From Brevundimonas sp. (GTDB lineage: Bacteria > Pseudomonadota > Alphaproteobacteria > Caulobacterales > Caulobacteraceae), in the NCBI RefSeq assembly GCF_030682035.1, contig NZ_JAUXQZ010000003.1, forward strand, positions 1-64,000: a stretch of 64,000 nt of DNA, read 5' to 3'. The first letter of the stretch is position 1, and the number at the start of each line of letters is the position of its first letter. Shown piece by piece: positions 1-8,393 of the stretch. The notes beneath the pieces are model-generated. The model was not told where the DNA came from. It searched no databases and saw nothing but the letters and a program-made list of their open reading frames with translations. Position numbers and translations under genes: made by a program.

Positions 1-384
1 CGGCGCCGAGGCGATCCGCGGGGCGGATGCGGTCTTCATCGCCGTGGGCACGCCGTCGCGGCGCGGCGACGGCCACGCTGACCTGTCCTATGTCCATGCC
101 GCCGCCGAGGAAATCGCGGGCCTGATCGAGGGCTTTACCGTGGTGGTGACCAAATCCACGGTTCCGGTCGGCACGGGCGACGAGATCGAGCGCATCATCC
201 GCGAACGCCGCCCCAACGCCGATTTCGCCGTGGTCTCCAATCCGGAGTTCCTGCGCGAGGCGGCCGCGATCGAGGACTCAAGCTGCTGATGCACCAGCCG
301 GTCCTCGTCGATTTGAGAAACGTCTATCGGCCAGAGGAAATGCGGGCCCGCGGCTTCCGCTACAGCTCAATCGGGCGAGCCTAA
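1..384 (+). pseudogene. UDP-glucose 6-dehydrogenase remnant with internal deletion
   Basis: The frame entering the window encodes the end of the NAD-binding domain of a UDP-glucose/GDP-mannose dehydrogenase, including AVGTPS, the KSTVPVGTG motif and NPEFLRE. Just after AAIED it hits a stop at 287-289. From about 280, one frame over, the sequence resumes with the family's last residues (PVLVDLRN ... GFRYSSIGRA) and stops at 382-384. The roughly 240 residues that normally lie between, with the catalytic Cys and the central domain, are missing. An internal deletion with a frame change has probably destroyed the gene. The 5' end lies outside the window. A misassembly would look the same. Confidence 0.8.
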
Positions 385-551
385 CGCAGCACGACGGAGG
401 TCAGCTCAGGGCGTTCGGCCGCGACAACCTCGGCCTGAGGAAACAATGTCCGACCGGCGCCGATGACGACGGTGGCCGTTAGCACGGCCGAGACCGCGGC
501 GATGGCGGCCAGTTTCACCCCGTCGGCGAATTCCTGATGGTCCGGACGCAA
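381..551 (-). CDS. Possible small single-pass membrane protein
   Basis: This is a 56-residue frame from a TTG codon preceded by a GGGGAA ribosome-binding-like stretch. A hydrophobic, alanine- and valine-rich segment (about residues 13-31) suggests one membrane helix. The stop overlaps the tail of the dehydrogenase remnant on the other strand. I recognise no family. The codon pattern looks coding, but the weak start and short length keep this tentative. Confidence 0.35.
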   Translation of the reverse strand: MRPDHQEFADGVKLAAIAAVSAVLTATVVIGAGRTLFPQAEVVAAERPELTSVVLR

Positions 552-630
552 ACGATTCCCCGCAACGAGCGCGCTTTGTTTCCAGCACCGGACGCGTTCG
601 TCCGCAAGTCACGGAACGGTGTCTGACGGC

Positions 631-665
631 AAAAAGGGGCGGAGCCGCGAAGCTCCGCCCTTTTT
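631..665. terminator. Bidirectional rho-independent terminator
   Basis: A nine-pair GC-rich stem (GGGCGGAGC with GCTCCGCCC) is flanked by five A residues on the left and five T residues on the right, so it can work on either strand. It lies downstream of the OmpA-like lipoprotein gene on the minus strand and of the dehydrogenase remnant on the plus strand. Confidence 0.8.
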
Positions 666-670
666 CCTGT

Positions 671-769
671 GCGCTAACGCTCGCCCACCGGTCGCGAACG
701 CGACCGGACCCCTCCACCGCTTCGCGGTCCCCCCCCCCACTGCGTGGGGAGGTAATGCGGTCGCTTGCT
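671..769 (-). repeat. Dispersed hairpin repeat, family A, copy 1
   Basis: This is a near-identical copy of 14773-14874. Read on the minus strand it starts about 10 nt after the lipoprotein stop codon and contains a CTCCCC/GGGGAG hairpin, a CCGC-GAA-GCGG hairpin and a CCGGTCGCG/CGCGACCGG hairpin. It probably forms structured mRNA 3' ends. It continues directly into the terminator at 631-665. Confidence 0.7.
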
Positions 770-779
770 ACATGAGCGC

Positions 780-1454
780 CTAGCCGCGGAACGGACGGAT
801 CAGTATCTCGACCCGCCGGTTCTGCGCCTTGCCTTCGGCCGTGTCGTTCGAGGCGATCGGGGCGCTTTCGCCGCGACCGTCGACGTACAGCCGGTCGGCC
901 AGCACGTTGCGACTGACCAGATACTGGGCCACCGAAGAGGCGCGCTGGCGCGACAGGTTCAGATTGTAGTCGTCGGCGCCGTCGGAATCCGCGTGGCCGA
1001 CGATATCGACGATGGACTGGTCATAGCGGTTCATCACGCCGGCCACGTCATCGAGGGTGGCGTAGAAGCGGGTGTTGATCGACGACTGGTTGGAGGCGAA
1101 GGTCACGTCGGACGGCATGCGCAGGATCAGGTTGTCGCCCTGGCGGGCCACGCCGACGCCAGAACCCGACAGTTCGGCTTCCAGTTCGCGCTGCTGACGA
1201 TCCATGTACTGGCCGACGGCAGCGCCGCCCAATGCGCCGATGCCGGCGCCGATCAGGGCGTTCTTGCGGCCCTCCTCGGAGTTGGAGGTGTTGGTCAGGT
1301 AACCCAGCAGGGCGCCGCCCAAGGCGCCGGCGATCACGCCCGTACCGGTGTTGTTGCGGCGCGGCGCAGAGCTGTAGGGGTCGGTGGTGGTGCAGGCGAC
1401 GCCGCCCAGCAGGATGGCGATCGTAGCGCCGGTAAGGAGGAGCTTGCTGTGCAT
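780..1454 (-). CDS. OmpA-family outer-membrane lipoprotein (YiaD-like)
   Basis: This 224-residue protein has a lipoprotein signal ending in LGGVAC. A glycine-zipper segment follows (roughly residues 35-85, rich in GGALLGY and GAGIGALGG), then a C-terminal OmpA domain with peptidoglycan-binding features (DIVGHADSDG, LSRQRASSVAQYL, DGRGESAP, NRRVEI). It should be anchored in the outer membrane and bind peptidoglycan non-covalently, like E. coli YiaD. The ATG at 1454 places the lipobox correctly; the frame is open further upstream but without a signal sequence. It is a single gene, followed by a repeat and a strong terminator. Confidence 0.9.
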   Translation of the reverse strand: MHSKLLLTGATIAILLGGVACTTTDPYSSAPRRNNTGTGVIAGALGGALLGYLTNTSNSEEGRKNALIGAGIGALGGAAVGQYMDRQQRELEAELSGSGVGVARQGDNLILRMPSDVTFASNQSSINTRFYATLDDVAGVMNRYDQSIVDIVGHADSDGADDYNLNLSRQRASSVAQYLVSRNVLADRLYVDGRGESAPIASNDTAEGKAQNRRVEILIRPFRG

Positions 1455-1630
1455 GGTAGGGTGTCCCGTTTGCAAAAACTGTGTGGCGCCGAAACGCGAG
1501 CTTACGGTGAAGGTTCCGACCTGTACCGCGCCTGAACGAGCAAATCCCGGTGCGCGACCTGTCTCGGCTTTGCCAAGTTCGCGCCTTAGGGCGTATGGAA
1601 CCGCCTGCACCAGAACGATGAGGCCCTGCC

Positions 1631-2605
1631 GTGAGCGCAACCCCCAGCCAAGAAACCGCAGCATCCGCCCGCAAGGCGATCGAGCCGGTTTCCATGACGC
1701 TGTACGACACCGACTTCCAGGCCTTTGCCGACAGGCTGGGGGCGTCGTTCAAACGCTACGGCTTCGCGGTCATCGCCGACCACGGGCTGGACCAGACTGT
1801 GATCGACGCGGCCATCTCCGACACAAAAGCCTTCTTCGCCCTGCCGGAGGAGACCAAGCGCCAGTATCACCAGCCGGGCACCGGGGGCGCGCGTGGCCTG
1901 ACCCCGTTCGGGGTCGAGGCGGCCAAGGGCGCGGCCACGGTCGATCTGAAAGAGTTCTGGCACGTCGGACGCGAACTGCCGGCTGGCCATCCCTATCGCC
2001 AATACATGCGCGACAATGTCTGGCCGACCGAGGTCGAGGGTTTCCGGCCGCATCTCTACGGTATGTTCGCCGCCATGGACGGACTGGGCGCGAAGATCCT
2101 GCGCGCCATCGCCCGCTATCTGGAACTCGGCGACCGCTACTTCGAGGACAAGGTCGAGATGGGCAACTCGATCCTGCGCATGCTGCACTACCCGCCGGTG
2201 CCCGCGGGGGCGTCAGGTGTGCGGGCCGGGGCGCACGAGGACATCAATGTCATCACCCTGCTGCTGGGGGCCGAGGAGGCTGGCCTGCAGCTGAAGGACG
2301 CGGATGGCGAATGGCTGGATATCGCGCCGCCGCCGGGGGCGCTGGTGGTCAATATCGGCGACATGCTGCAGCGGCTGACCAACCACGTCCTGCCGTCGAC
2401 CAGCCATCGGGTTATCAATCCGGCGCCGGAGCGGGCCAGCTTCGCCCGCTACTCCACGCCCTTCTTCCTGCATTTCAATCCCGACTTCGTCATCGAGACC
2501 CTGCCGACCATGATCTCGACGGAGAACCCCGACCGCTACGCCGGCAAGGCGATCATGGCCGAGGACTTCCTGACCGAACGGCTGAAGGAAATCCGGCTGA
2601 TTTAA
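1631..2605 (+). CDS. Isopenicillin N synthase-like Fe(II)/2-oxoglutarate oxygenase
   Basis: This 324-residue member of the 2OG-Fe(II) oxygenase superfamily has the N-terminal DIOX_N region (about 20-130) and the double-stranded beta-helix core. The iron ligands appear as HED (H202, D204) and H259 in SHRV, and an RYS motif near residue 273 fits co-substrate binding. The family oxidises very different substrates (amino acids, flavonoids, beta-lactam precursors), and nothing here identifies the substrate. The GTG at 1631 is used; an ATG at 1694 would remove 21 poorly conserved residues. The gene stands alone between oppositely oriented neighbours. Confidence 0.85.
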   Translation: MSATPSQETAASARKAIEPVSMTLYDTDFQAFADRLGASFKRYGFAVIADHGLDQTVIDAAISDTKAFFALPEETKRQYHQPGTGGARGLTPFGVEAAKGAATVDLKEFWHVGRELPAGHPYRQYMRDNVWPTEVEGFRPHLYGMFAAMDGLGAKILRAIARYLELGDRYFEDKVEMGNSILRMLHYPPVPAGASGVRAGAHEDINVITLLLGAEEAGLQLKDADGEWLDIAPPPGALVVNIGDMLQRLTNHVLPSTSHRVINPAPERASFARYSTPFFLHFNPDFVIETLPTMISTENPDRYAGKAIMAEDFLTERLKEIRLI

Positions 2606-2654
2606 GGGCGCTATCGCCCGCTCCGCTGGTTGCTTGAGTGCGCATGCGCCCCGG

Positions 2655-4508
2655 CTACCTCGAAATCCGCAGCTGACTGATATCTCGCCCGATGGCCGCG
2701 AAGGCGGTGCGCAGGCTGGCTCCTGAATCCGCCAGATAGACGTGGCTGGCGCTGGTGGCGCAGCCATTGATGAGATCGCGCGCCCGTTGGTCGTTCACCA
2801 CCTGGAAGCCCACGGTGTAGACGATGACGCCCGCGGCCTTCATGGCCGTGCACATCGCCAGGCTCTGGTCGAAGGGGTGGCCGTTCGGGGCGTTGCAGTT
2901 GATGTGCTGACTCGGCGAGCCCGAGCCGGTGGTCGAGTCTGCGCTGATCACGCCGTTGCAATAGCCGCTATTGTACTCGCCGTCCGTCATGATCACCACG
3001 GCCTTGAGCGTATCGGCGGTGTTGTAGGCGCCGCCCGCAGACGATCCGAACAGAGTGCTGAAGTTCGGCGACACCGCATACCAGCCCCAGCCCACGCCGA
3101 TGTGACCGCCGGTCGAACCGGCTGCGGCCAAGGTGTCGATATTGGCCTTGATCGCGGCCTTGTTGCTGGACAGGGGACGCAAGGTGTTGGTCAGGCAGGG
3201 GTTCGAGGTCGAGGGATAGTTGCGCCCCACCCGGGCCGACGTCGGGGACACATCGGTGTAGGCGTTCCTGCCCGTTCGTTCGGTCACACAGGTGCTGACC
3301 CGGTGGGTCACCAGGTCGTCATAGACGTTCTCGAAGGCGAACCAGGTGCAGCCCTGTTGGGCGCACCAGGACCTGCCGCCGGATAGATAGGATCGGGCGC
3401 CGACGGTGTCGATCGTATAGGTGTTGGCGGTGATGTTGGACGCCCGATGTGTCTGGGTGTTCAACTGCGTCATGCCGACGATGTCGGTGAAATAGACATA
3501 GCCGTTGTTGGGAATGCCGTGGCCGGGCGCGGTCACCGTGGGATTGCAGTCGCTGCGCGCGCACACCGCCACAGAAGCCGTGCCCGAAAATGTTCCCCAA
3601 TTCCGGCTGTCGACGCCACTCAGTCTGAAGGTGTTGGCCGTCACATTGGAAATGGTGAAGGACACCCCGTTCAGCTCGGTCATCCCTGCCGCGTTCCAGA
3701 AGGCGACCTTGTCGCCGTTGCTGAACCCATGCCTTGAGGCCGTGATCACGGCGGGATTCGCCCTGGTCGCCCGGGTGACGGTTCCGGGCACCCCCGTGTA
3801 CCAGCTAATGTTGGTGATGTTGGTGGAGCCGATGATGGAGCCGCGCGCGCTGTCGGCGTAGCTATCGACGTTGACGGCCATGGAATAGGGAACGATGGCG
3901 ACCCTGGAGTACCAAGGTGTCTGGAGGTCCTGCACAACGATGTCGACCAGATCCTTGGCCGCCGCACGCAGGTCGATGATCTTCTGGCCCGCCATCGAAC
4001 CGGTGGTGTCCAGCACCAGCGCCACCTCAATGTTCCGCGACGACCGGTCGACCTCCGAATGGGCGCCGACCGGCAGGTAGTCGTCCATGAACTTGCCATA
4101 GGGCGGCAGGAAGAGGTTGGCCACCAGGGTCTTCACATCGACCCTGGAGGACGCGATCACCACGTCGTCACTGTTCAGGACGAAACTGGTGTCTGTCTCG
4201 CGCAGGATGATGTCGGGATAGGCCTTCAGATTGGCGCGCAGAGCAGCCAGGCCGACCCGCTGGATATCGGGGGCTGCTGTGTAGGGCGACCGGGCGGCGG
4301 ACAGGGCGGCGGCGTCCAACGCATCCTGCAGGTTGACCCGCACGGTCGAGGCCCGGTGGATATCGACCCCTCCGACCGTCATCAGGACCAGCACGGGCAA
4401 GCTGAGACCAAACAGCATGGCGACATTGCCGCGTGCGTCATCGGCCAAACGGCGTGTGAACGCCCGCAGGCCCCGGCCCATGCCGTCAATCCAGGCGCTC
4501 AACCCCAT
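2655..4508 (-). CDS. TadG-like pilus-assembly protein with von Willebrand A domain and inserted FCCH-like repeats
   Basis: This 617-residue protein starts like TadE/TadG pseudopilins, with DDARGNVAMLFGLSLPVL running into a membrane helix (about 31-48). A von Willebrand A domain follows with a MIDAS motif DTTGS (167-171) and a second element MTDGEYNSG. Between them lie two tandem units (about 245-310 and 320-380) with HGFSNGD/HGIPNNG, GMTELN/GMTQLN and TANTFRL/TANTYTI signatures. These resemble the FCCH-like modules common in phage structural proteins. TadG proteins assist Flp pilus assembly in the envelope, but no other tad genes are in the window. A TTG at 4574 would add 22 residues; the ATG at 4508 is preferred. 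Confidence 0.85.
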   Translation of the reverse strand: MGLSAWIDGMGRGLRAFTRRLADDARGNVAMLFGLSLPVLVLMTVGGVDIHRASTVRVNLQDALDAAALSAARSPYTAAPDIQRVGLAALRANLKAYPDIILRETDTSFVLNSDDVVIASSRVDVKTLVANLFLPPYGKFMDDYLPVGAHSEVDRSSRNIEVALVLDTTGSMAGQKIIDLRAAAKDLVDIVVQDLQTPWYSRVAIVPYSMAVNVDSYADSARGSIIGSTNITNISWYTGVPGTVTRATRANPAVITASRHGFSNGDKVAFWNAAGMTELNGVSFTISNVTANTFRLSGVDSRNWGTFSGTASVAVCARSDCNPTVTAPGHGIPNNGYVYFTDIVGMTQLNTQTHRASNITANTYTIDTVGARSYLSGGRSWCAQQGCTWFAFENVYDDLVTHRVSTCVTERTGRNAYTDVSPTSARVGRNYPSTSNPCLTNTLRPLSSNKAAIKANIDTLAAAGSTGGHIGVGWGWYAVSPNFSTLFGSSAGGAYNTADTLKAVVIMTDGEYNSGYCNGVISADSTTGSGSPSQHINCNAPNGHPFDQSLAMCTAMKAAGVIVYTVGFQVVNDQRARDLINGCATSASHVYLADSGASLRTAFAAIGRDISQLRISR

Positions 4509-4639
4509 CGCCGCGTCCGCCCCGTGGGTCGCGGGCGCAATTCGCCCGCGCTCATACGGACGAAAATGGACCAAGCCGGTTAAGAGAAGGCTTCACGTCG
4601 AGGGTTAACGAGACCGTTGTTCGGCGGACATCGGATCGC

Positions 4640-4704
4640 ATGCGATCCTCCACCACCCCTCCACCACCCTTCGGGTGGTCCGCCTCCCCCAATGGGGGAG
4701 GAAT
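4640..4704 (-). repeat. Dispersed hairpin repeat, family A-like, copy 2
   Basis: Immediately after the M2 peptidase stop on the minus strand comes ATTCCTCCCCC pairing with GGGGGAGG, then an ACCACCC-GAAG-GGGTGGT hairpin and TGGAGGGG. The order of elements matches the copies at 671-769 and 14773-14874 although the hairpin sequences differ. It probably acts as an mRNA 3' structure or terminator for the peptidase gene. Confidence 0.6.
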
Positions 4705-4705
4705 G

Positions 4706-6571
4706 TTAGGCCTCCCAGCCGCAGTCCTTGCCGCGGTTCTGGGCCGTCAGCCAGGTGTTCAGCGGGGCGAAATAGTCGGCGACGGCCGAGGCGTCGTTCT
4801 CGCGCTGACCGGTGAAGGCCTGCATGGCTTCGGGCCAGGGCCGGGACTGGCCCATCTCCATCATGGCGTTGAAGCGCGCGCCGACCTCTTTGTTCCCGTA
4901 CACGGAGCAGCGGTGCAGCGGCCCGGTCCAGCCCGCCTGCTGGCAGGCCGCCCGGTGGAACTGGAACTGGTAGATGTGGGCCAGGAAGTAGCGGGTGTAC
5001 GGCGTATTGCCCGGGATATGATATTTGGCGCCGGGGTCGAAGGCGTTCTCCGGCCGCGGTCCGGGCGGAACCAGACCCTGGTAGCGCAGCATATTGGCCG
5101 ACCAGGCGTCATTGTATTCGGCCGGGCTGGTCTCGCCGTTGAACACGCCCCAGCGCCAGCGGTCGACCATCAAGCCGAACGGCAGGAAGGCGATCTTGTC
5201 GAGCGCCATCTTGAGCAGGAAGGGGATGTCCTCCGCCTCGCCCGGCACGGTCTGCAGCAGGCCGATCTGGTTCAGATAGGTGGGGGTCAGGGCTGACAGG
5301 CCGACGAAGTCGCCTATGGCTTCGTGGAAGCCGTCATTCGCCCCGTTCTTGAACAGGAAGGGCTGATCCTTGTAGGCGCGCTGGTAGTAGTTGTGCCCCA
5401 GCTCGTGGTGGACGGTGTAAAAGTCCTCGGCGTTTACCTCGGTGCACATCTTGATGCGGATGTCGTCGGCGTTGTCGAGGTCCCAGGCTGAGGCGTGGCA
5501 GACCACTTCGCGGTCGCGCGGGCGGGTGATCTGGCTGCGTTCCCAGAAGGTCTCGGGCAGCTCGGGCAGACCCAGGGAGACGTAGAAGCCCTCGCCGGTC
5601 TCGACCATCTTGCGGGCGTCGTAGTTGTTGGCGACCAGCCGCTCGGTCATGTCATAGCTGGATGCGCCGCCGGTGGCCGGGGCCACCACGTCATAGATGT
5701 TGCCCCACTGCTGCGACCACATATTGCCCAGCAGGTCGGCCCGGATCGGACCGCTGTCGGGCTGGACGGCGTCGCCGTAGCGGGCGTTGAGGCGGCTGCG
5801 GACATAGCAGTGAAGGTTCTCGTAGAAGGGTTTGACCTGTTCCCACAGCCGGTCGGTCTCGGCGGCGAAGGCATCCGGCTCCATGTCGTAGCCGGCGCGC
5901 CACATGGCGCCGGTGTCGGCGAAGCCCAGCTCGGTGGCACCCTCATTGGCGATGGCGACCATGCGGGCATAGTCGGGCGCCATGACCGGCGAAATGGTGC
6001 GCCATCCTTCATACAGGGCCCGGGTCTGGACCGGGTCACGGCTGGTTGCCAGCATGGCGCTGGCTTCGTCCAGGGTGATCTGACGGCCCTGATATTCGAA
6101 TTTGCCGACCGAATAGGTCGAGTCGAGGCGGGTGGTGATCTCGGCCAGCTCGCTGGCGGCGCCGGGGCGGTTGGGGGCCGGCAGGACGATGCCGAGACGC
6201 AGCAGGTTCAGCTTGCGGCGCACGTCGGGGGTGACCTCGACCTCGTTGAAACGGGCCGCGCCATTGGCCAGCTGGACCTGCAGCTCGGTATATTCGGCGT
6301 TGATCCGGCTCTCCAGCCACATGGTGTCGAAGGTGATGTTGGTGGCGCGGGTCCACTGGATGCGAGCGGCTTCCTCGCTGAGGGCGGCCAGCCGCGTCTC
6401 GGCGTCGGCGACGAAGGCGACGGCGGCTTCGGCGGTCGCGGGCGGTGCGGCGGGAACGGGCACAGGCGCGACCTCTGCGGTCTCGCCGGAGCCGTTCATG
6501 CCCAGACTGGCGCAACCGGCCACCAGGGTCAGGGCGCAGGCGGCGGCCGCCGTCATCAGGGAGCGTTTCAT
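4706..6571 (-). CDS. M2 family zinc dipeptidyl carboxypeptidase (ACE-like), lipoprotein
   Basis: This is a 621-residue gluzincin. A lipoprotein signal (LTLVAGC, Cys20) suggests attachment in the periplasm or outer membrane. The zinc site is HELGH (389-393) with the third ligand in HEAIGD (Glu417), as in angiotensin-converting-enzyme homologues, which remove C-terminal dipeptides. The length fits bacterial members with a single catalytic domain. The ATG at 6571 has AGGAC upstream. It stands alone, followed by a hairpin repeat. A role in peptide nutrition fits the many peptidases elsewhere in the window, but the natural substrate is unknown. Confidence 0.93.
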   Translation of the reverse strand: MKRSLMTAAAACALTLVAGCASLGMNGSGETAEVAPVPVPAAPPATAEAAVAFVADAETRLAALSEEAARIQWTRATNITFDTMWLESRINAEYTELQVQLANGAARFNEVEVTPDVRRKLNLLRLGIVLPAPNRPGAASELAEITTRLDSTYSVGKFEYQGRQITLDEASAMLATSRDPVQTRALYEGWRTISPVMAPDYARMVAIANEGATELGFADTGAMWRAGYDMEPDAFAAETDRLWEQVKPFYENLHCYVRSRLNARYGDAVQPDSGPIRADLLGNMWSQQWGNIYDVVAPATGGASSYDMTERLVANNYDARKMVETGEGFYVSLGLPELPETFWERSQITRPRDREVVCHASAWDLDNADDIRIKMCTEVNAEDFYTVHHELGHNYYQRAYKDQPFLFKNGANDGFHEAIGDFVGLSALTPTYLNQIGLLQTVPGEAEDIPFLLKMALDKIAFLPFGLMVDRWRWGVFNGETSPAEYNDAWSANMLRYQGLVPPGPRPENAFDPGAKYHIPGNTPYTRYFLAHIYQFQFHRAACQQAGWTGPLHRCSVYGNKEVGARFNAMMEMGQSRPWPEAMQAFTGQRENDASAVADYFAPLNTWLTAQNRGKDCGWEA

Positions 6572-6654
6572 GGGGCTGTCCTCCTCGCGCGGTCTGACGC
6601 CGCGCCGTTGGAGCGCAGGTGAAGGGAGCAGGGCCGTGGCGTCAAGCGTGGCCG

Positions 6655-7365
6655 CTAGCCCAGAACGCACCTCGCCAGTCCGTCGTTTCGCACCGTGCCC
6701 ATGGCGGCCTGGATGCGTGAGGCGCGGCGGCGGACATAGGGTCCGGGCGAGGCGGCGCTGTAGCGCCGGGGCGAGGGCAGGATGGCGGCCAGACGCGCGG
6801 CCTCGCCAGGGGTCAGTTCGCTCGCCGGCTTGCCGAACCAGTGCCGGGCGGCGGCCTCGGCGCCGTAGACGCCGGGGGCCCATTCGGCGATGTTGAGATA
6901 GACCTCCATAATCCGCCGCTTGCCCCAGACGGTCTCGATGGCGACGGTGTAGCCGGCCTCCAGCCCTTTGCGGATCCAGTCGCGGCCGGGCCACAGGAAG
7001 GCGTTCTTGGCCGTCTGCTGGCTGATGGTCGAGCCGCCGCGGACCCGTCCCGAGCCGCGCTTCTCCGAACGGGCGTTGGCCTTCAGGGCGCGTTCGATGG
7101 CCTTCATGTCAAAGCCGCGGTGGGTGCAGTAGGTCGAGTCCTCCGAGGCGATCACAGCCTGGACCAGCCGGGGCGAGATGTCGTCCAGCGAGCGCCAGCG
7201 GTAGGACAGGCCGTCGCCGCCGAGGGCCCGGCTGACCATCAGGAAGGTGGTCGGCGGGGCGGCCCAGCGCTGGATGACGATGCTGCTGGAGCTAAGCAGG
7301 AGCAGCAGCAGGACCAGGGTCAGCACCGGGCGGCCCTTCTTCACGTTTCTGGTCAGCCCCGACAT
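6655..7365 (-). CDS. mtgA: Monofunctional biosynthetic peptidoglycan transglycosylase
   Basis: This 236-residue glycosyltransferase-51 protein has one N-terminal membrane anchor (about 13-31). The catalytic signature [14 protein letters not shown] carries the essential Glu75, followed by [13 protein letters not shown] and the [14 protein letters not shown] motif. It polymerises lipid II into glycan strands on the outer face of the inner membrane and lacks a transpeptidase domain, so its length is right for MtgA. The gene lies 59 nt downstream of the WD40 gene on the same strand and could be co-transcribed with that operon, though the functions are unrelated. Confidence 0.95.
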   Translation of the reverse strand: MSGLTRNVKKGRPVLTLVLLLLLLSSSSIVIQRWAAPPTTFLMVSRALGGDGLSYRWRSLDDISPRLVQAVIASEDSTYCTHRGFDMKAIERALKANARSEKRGSGRVRGGSTISQQTAKNAFLWPGRDWIRKGLEAGYTVAIETVWGKRRIMEVYLNIAEWAPGVYGAEAAARHWFGKPASELTPGEAARLAAILPSPRRYSAASPGPYVRRRASRIQAAMGTVRNDGLARCVLG

Positions 7366-7424
7366 GTGGGAATGGCAGCACGGGCGGCGATGAGGGGCAA
7401 GCGCCCTTCTCTCATGGTCAGAAG

Positions 7425-8393
7425 TCAGACGTCAGCCACTCCGGCCTTCCCGTCCTCGTCGGCCCAGGCGACCCGGGAGGCATCGGCGCTCATGGCCAGG
7501 GCGGTGATCGGGGAGCCCTTTTCAGCCTTGAGAAAACTCAGCCCCTGACCCGCCGGATCGGCCAGCCAGACCCGCCCGTCGTTCAGGCCCGCAGCCAGCA
7601 GGCCGTGCTTCGGCTGCGAGGCGACGAGGGCGACCAGACTGCCCTCGTCGAAACCGATCTCGGTGGCTTCCCGCCCCATGGGTCCGTTCGAGCCGACGAA
7701 GGGCCAGAGCACGGCCCCCTGGGCGCCGGATGTCGCCAGCAGTTGTCCGTTGGACAGGAAGCTGATGGCCCGGACCTTGGACGGATAGCCGCCCATGCGC
7801 AGATTCTTCTGATCTTTCAGTCGCCAGCCGTGCAGCTGGGCGTCCTGCATGGTGGTGACCACGAAGGCCCCGTCGGGTGAGAAGGCGACGCCGGTGTGCG
7901 ATCCGGCCCATTTGAGGAAGGTCGGCTTCTGTTCGGCGATGCGCGCGAACCACAGGGCGGCCCCACCATAGGTCGAGGTCGCGATCCGCCGACCCTTGGG
8001 CTCGAAAGCCACGCCCGAGACGGTGCGCTCGTGTTGGAAGTCGCGGCGGAAACCGGCGTCCCTGGCATCCAGCACGGTCAGGGTCCTGCCGGCGGAGAAG
8101 GCGATCAGGCCGCTTTCGGCCGAGGCGTCGACTGCGTCGATCCACTGTCCCCGGGCGCTGGTGGCCAGCACCCCGGCGTCGGAGCGCCGGTGCCAGATCA
8201 GGCGGCCGTCATCGCCACCGGTGATCACGCCGTCGCCGGACGGGTGCGCCACAGCACACAGGATCGCCCCGTCATGGGCCGCGCTGAACTCGCCGCCCTC
8301 GAAGCGGACCGAGCCGTCGCCGAGGGCGAAGACGGCGCCCGTGTTGTCGAACACGGCGGCGGTGATCTGGGCGTCGAAAGCGGTGGTTCTCAC
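7425..8393 (-). CDS. WD40-repeat beta-propeller protein in zinc operon
   Basis: This 322-residue cytoplasmic protein is made of WD40-like blades, with recurring features such as [39 protein letters not shown] and [11 protein letters not shown]. There is no signal peptide. The GTG start at 8393 overlaps the CobW stop by 4 nt (GTGA), so translation is probably coupled. WD40 propellers are scaffolds without catalysis. Being tied to a CobW GTPase and a CDF transporter suggests a protein-interaction role in zinc handling, which is inference from context only. The open frame reaches further upstream but overlaps CobW and has no WD40 features. Confidence 0.85.
   Translation of the reverse strand: MRTTAFDAQITAAVFDNTGAVFALGDGSVRFEGGEFSAAHDGAILCAVAHPSGDGVITGGDDGRLIWHRRSDAGVLATSARGQWIDAVDASAESGLIAFSAGRTLTVLDARDAGFRRDFQHERTVSGVAFEPKGRRIATSTYGGAALWFARIAEQKPTFLKWAGSHTGVAFSPDGAFVVTTMQDAQLHGWRLKDQKNLRMGGYPSKVRAISFLSNGQLLATSGAQGAVLWPFVGSNGPMGREATEIGFDEGSLVALVASQPKHGLLAAGLNDGRVWLADPAGQGLSFLKAEKGSPITALAMSADASRVAWADEDGKAGVADV

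Noticed and set aside
4575..4610. CtrA-like TTAA half-sites upstream of the TadG-like gene
   Set aside because: The two TTAA sequences are about 20 nt apart instead of the 7-nt spacing of a CtrA box.
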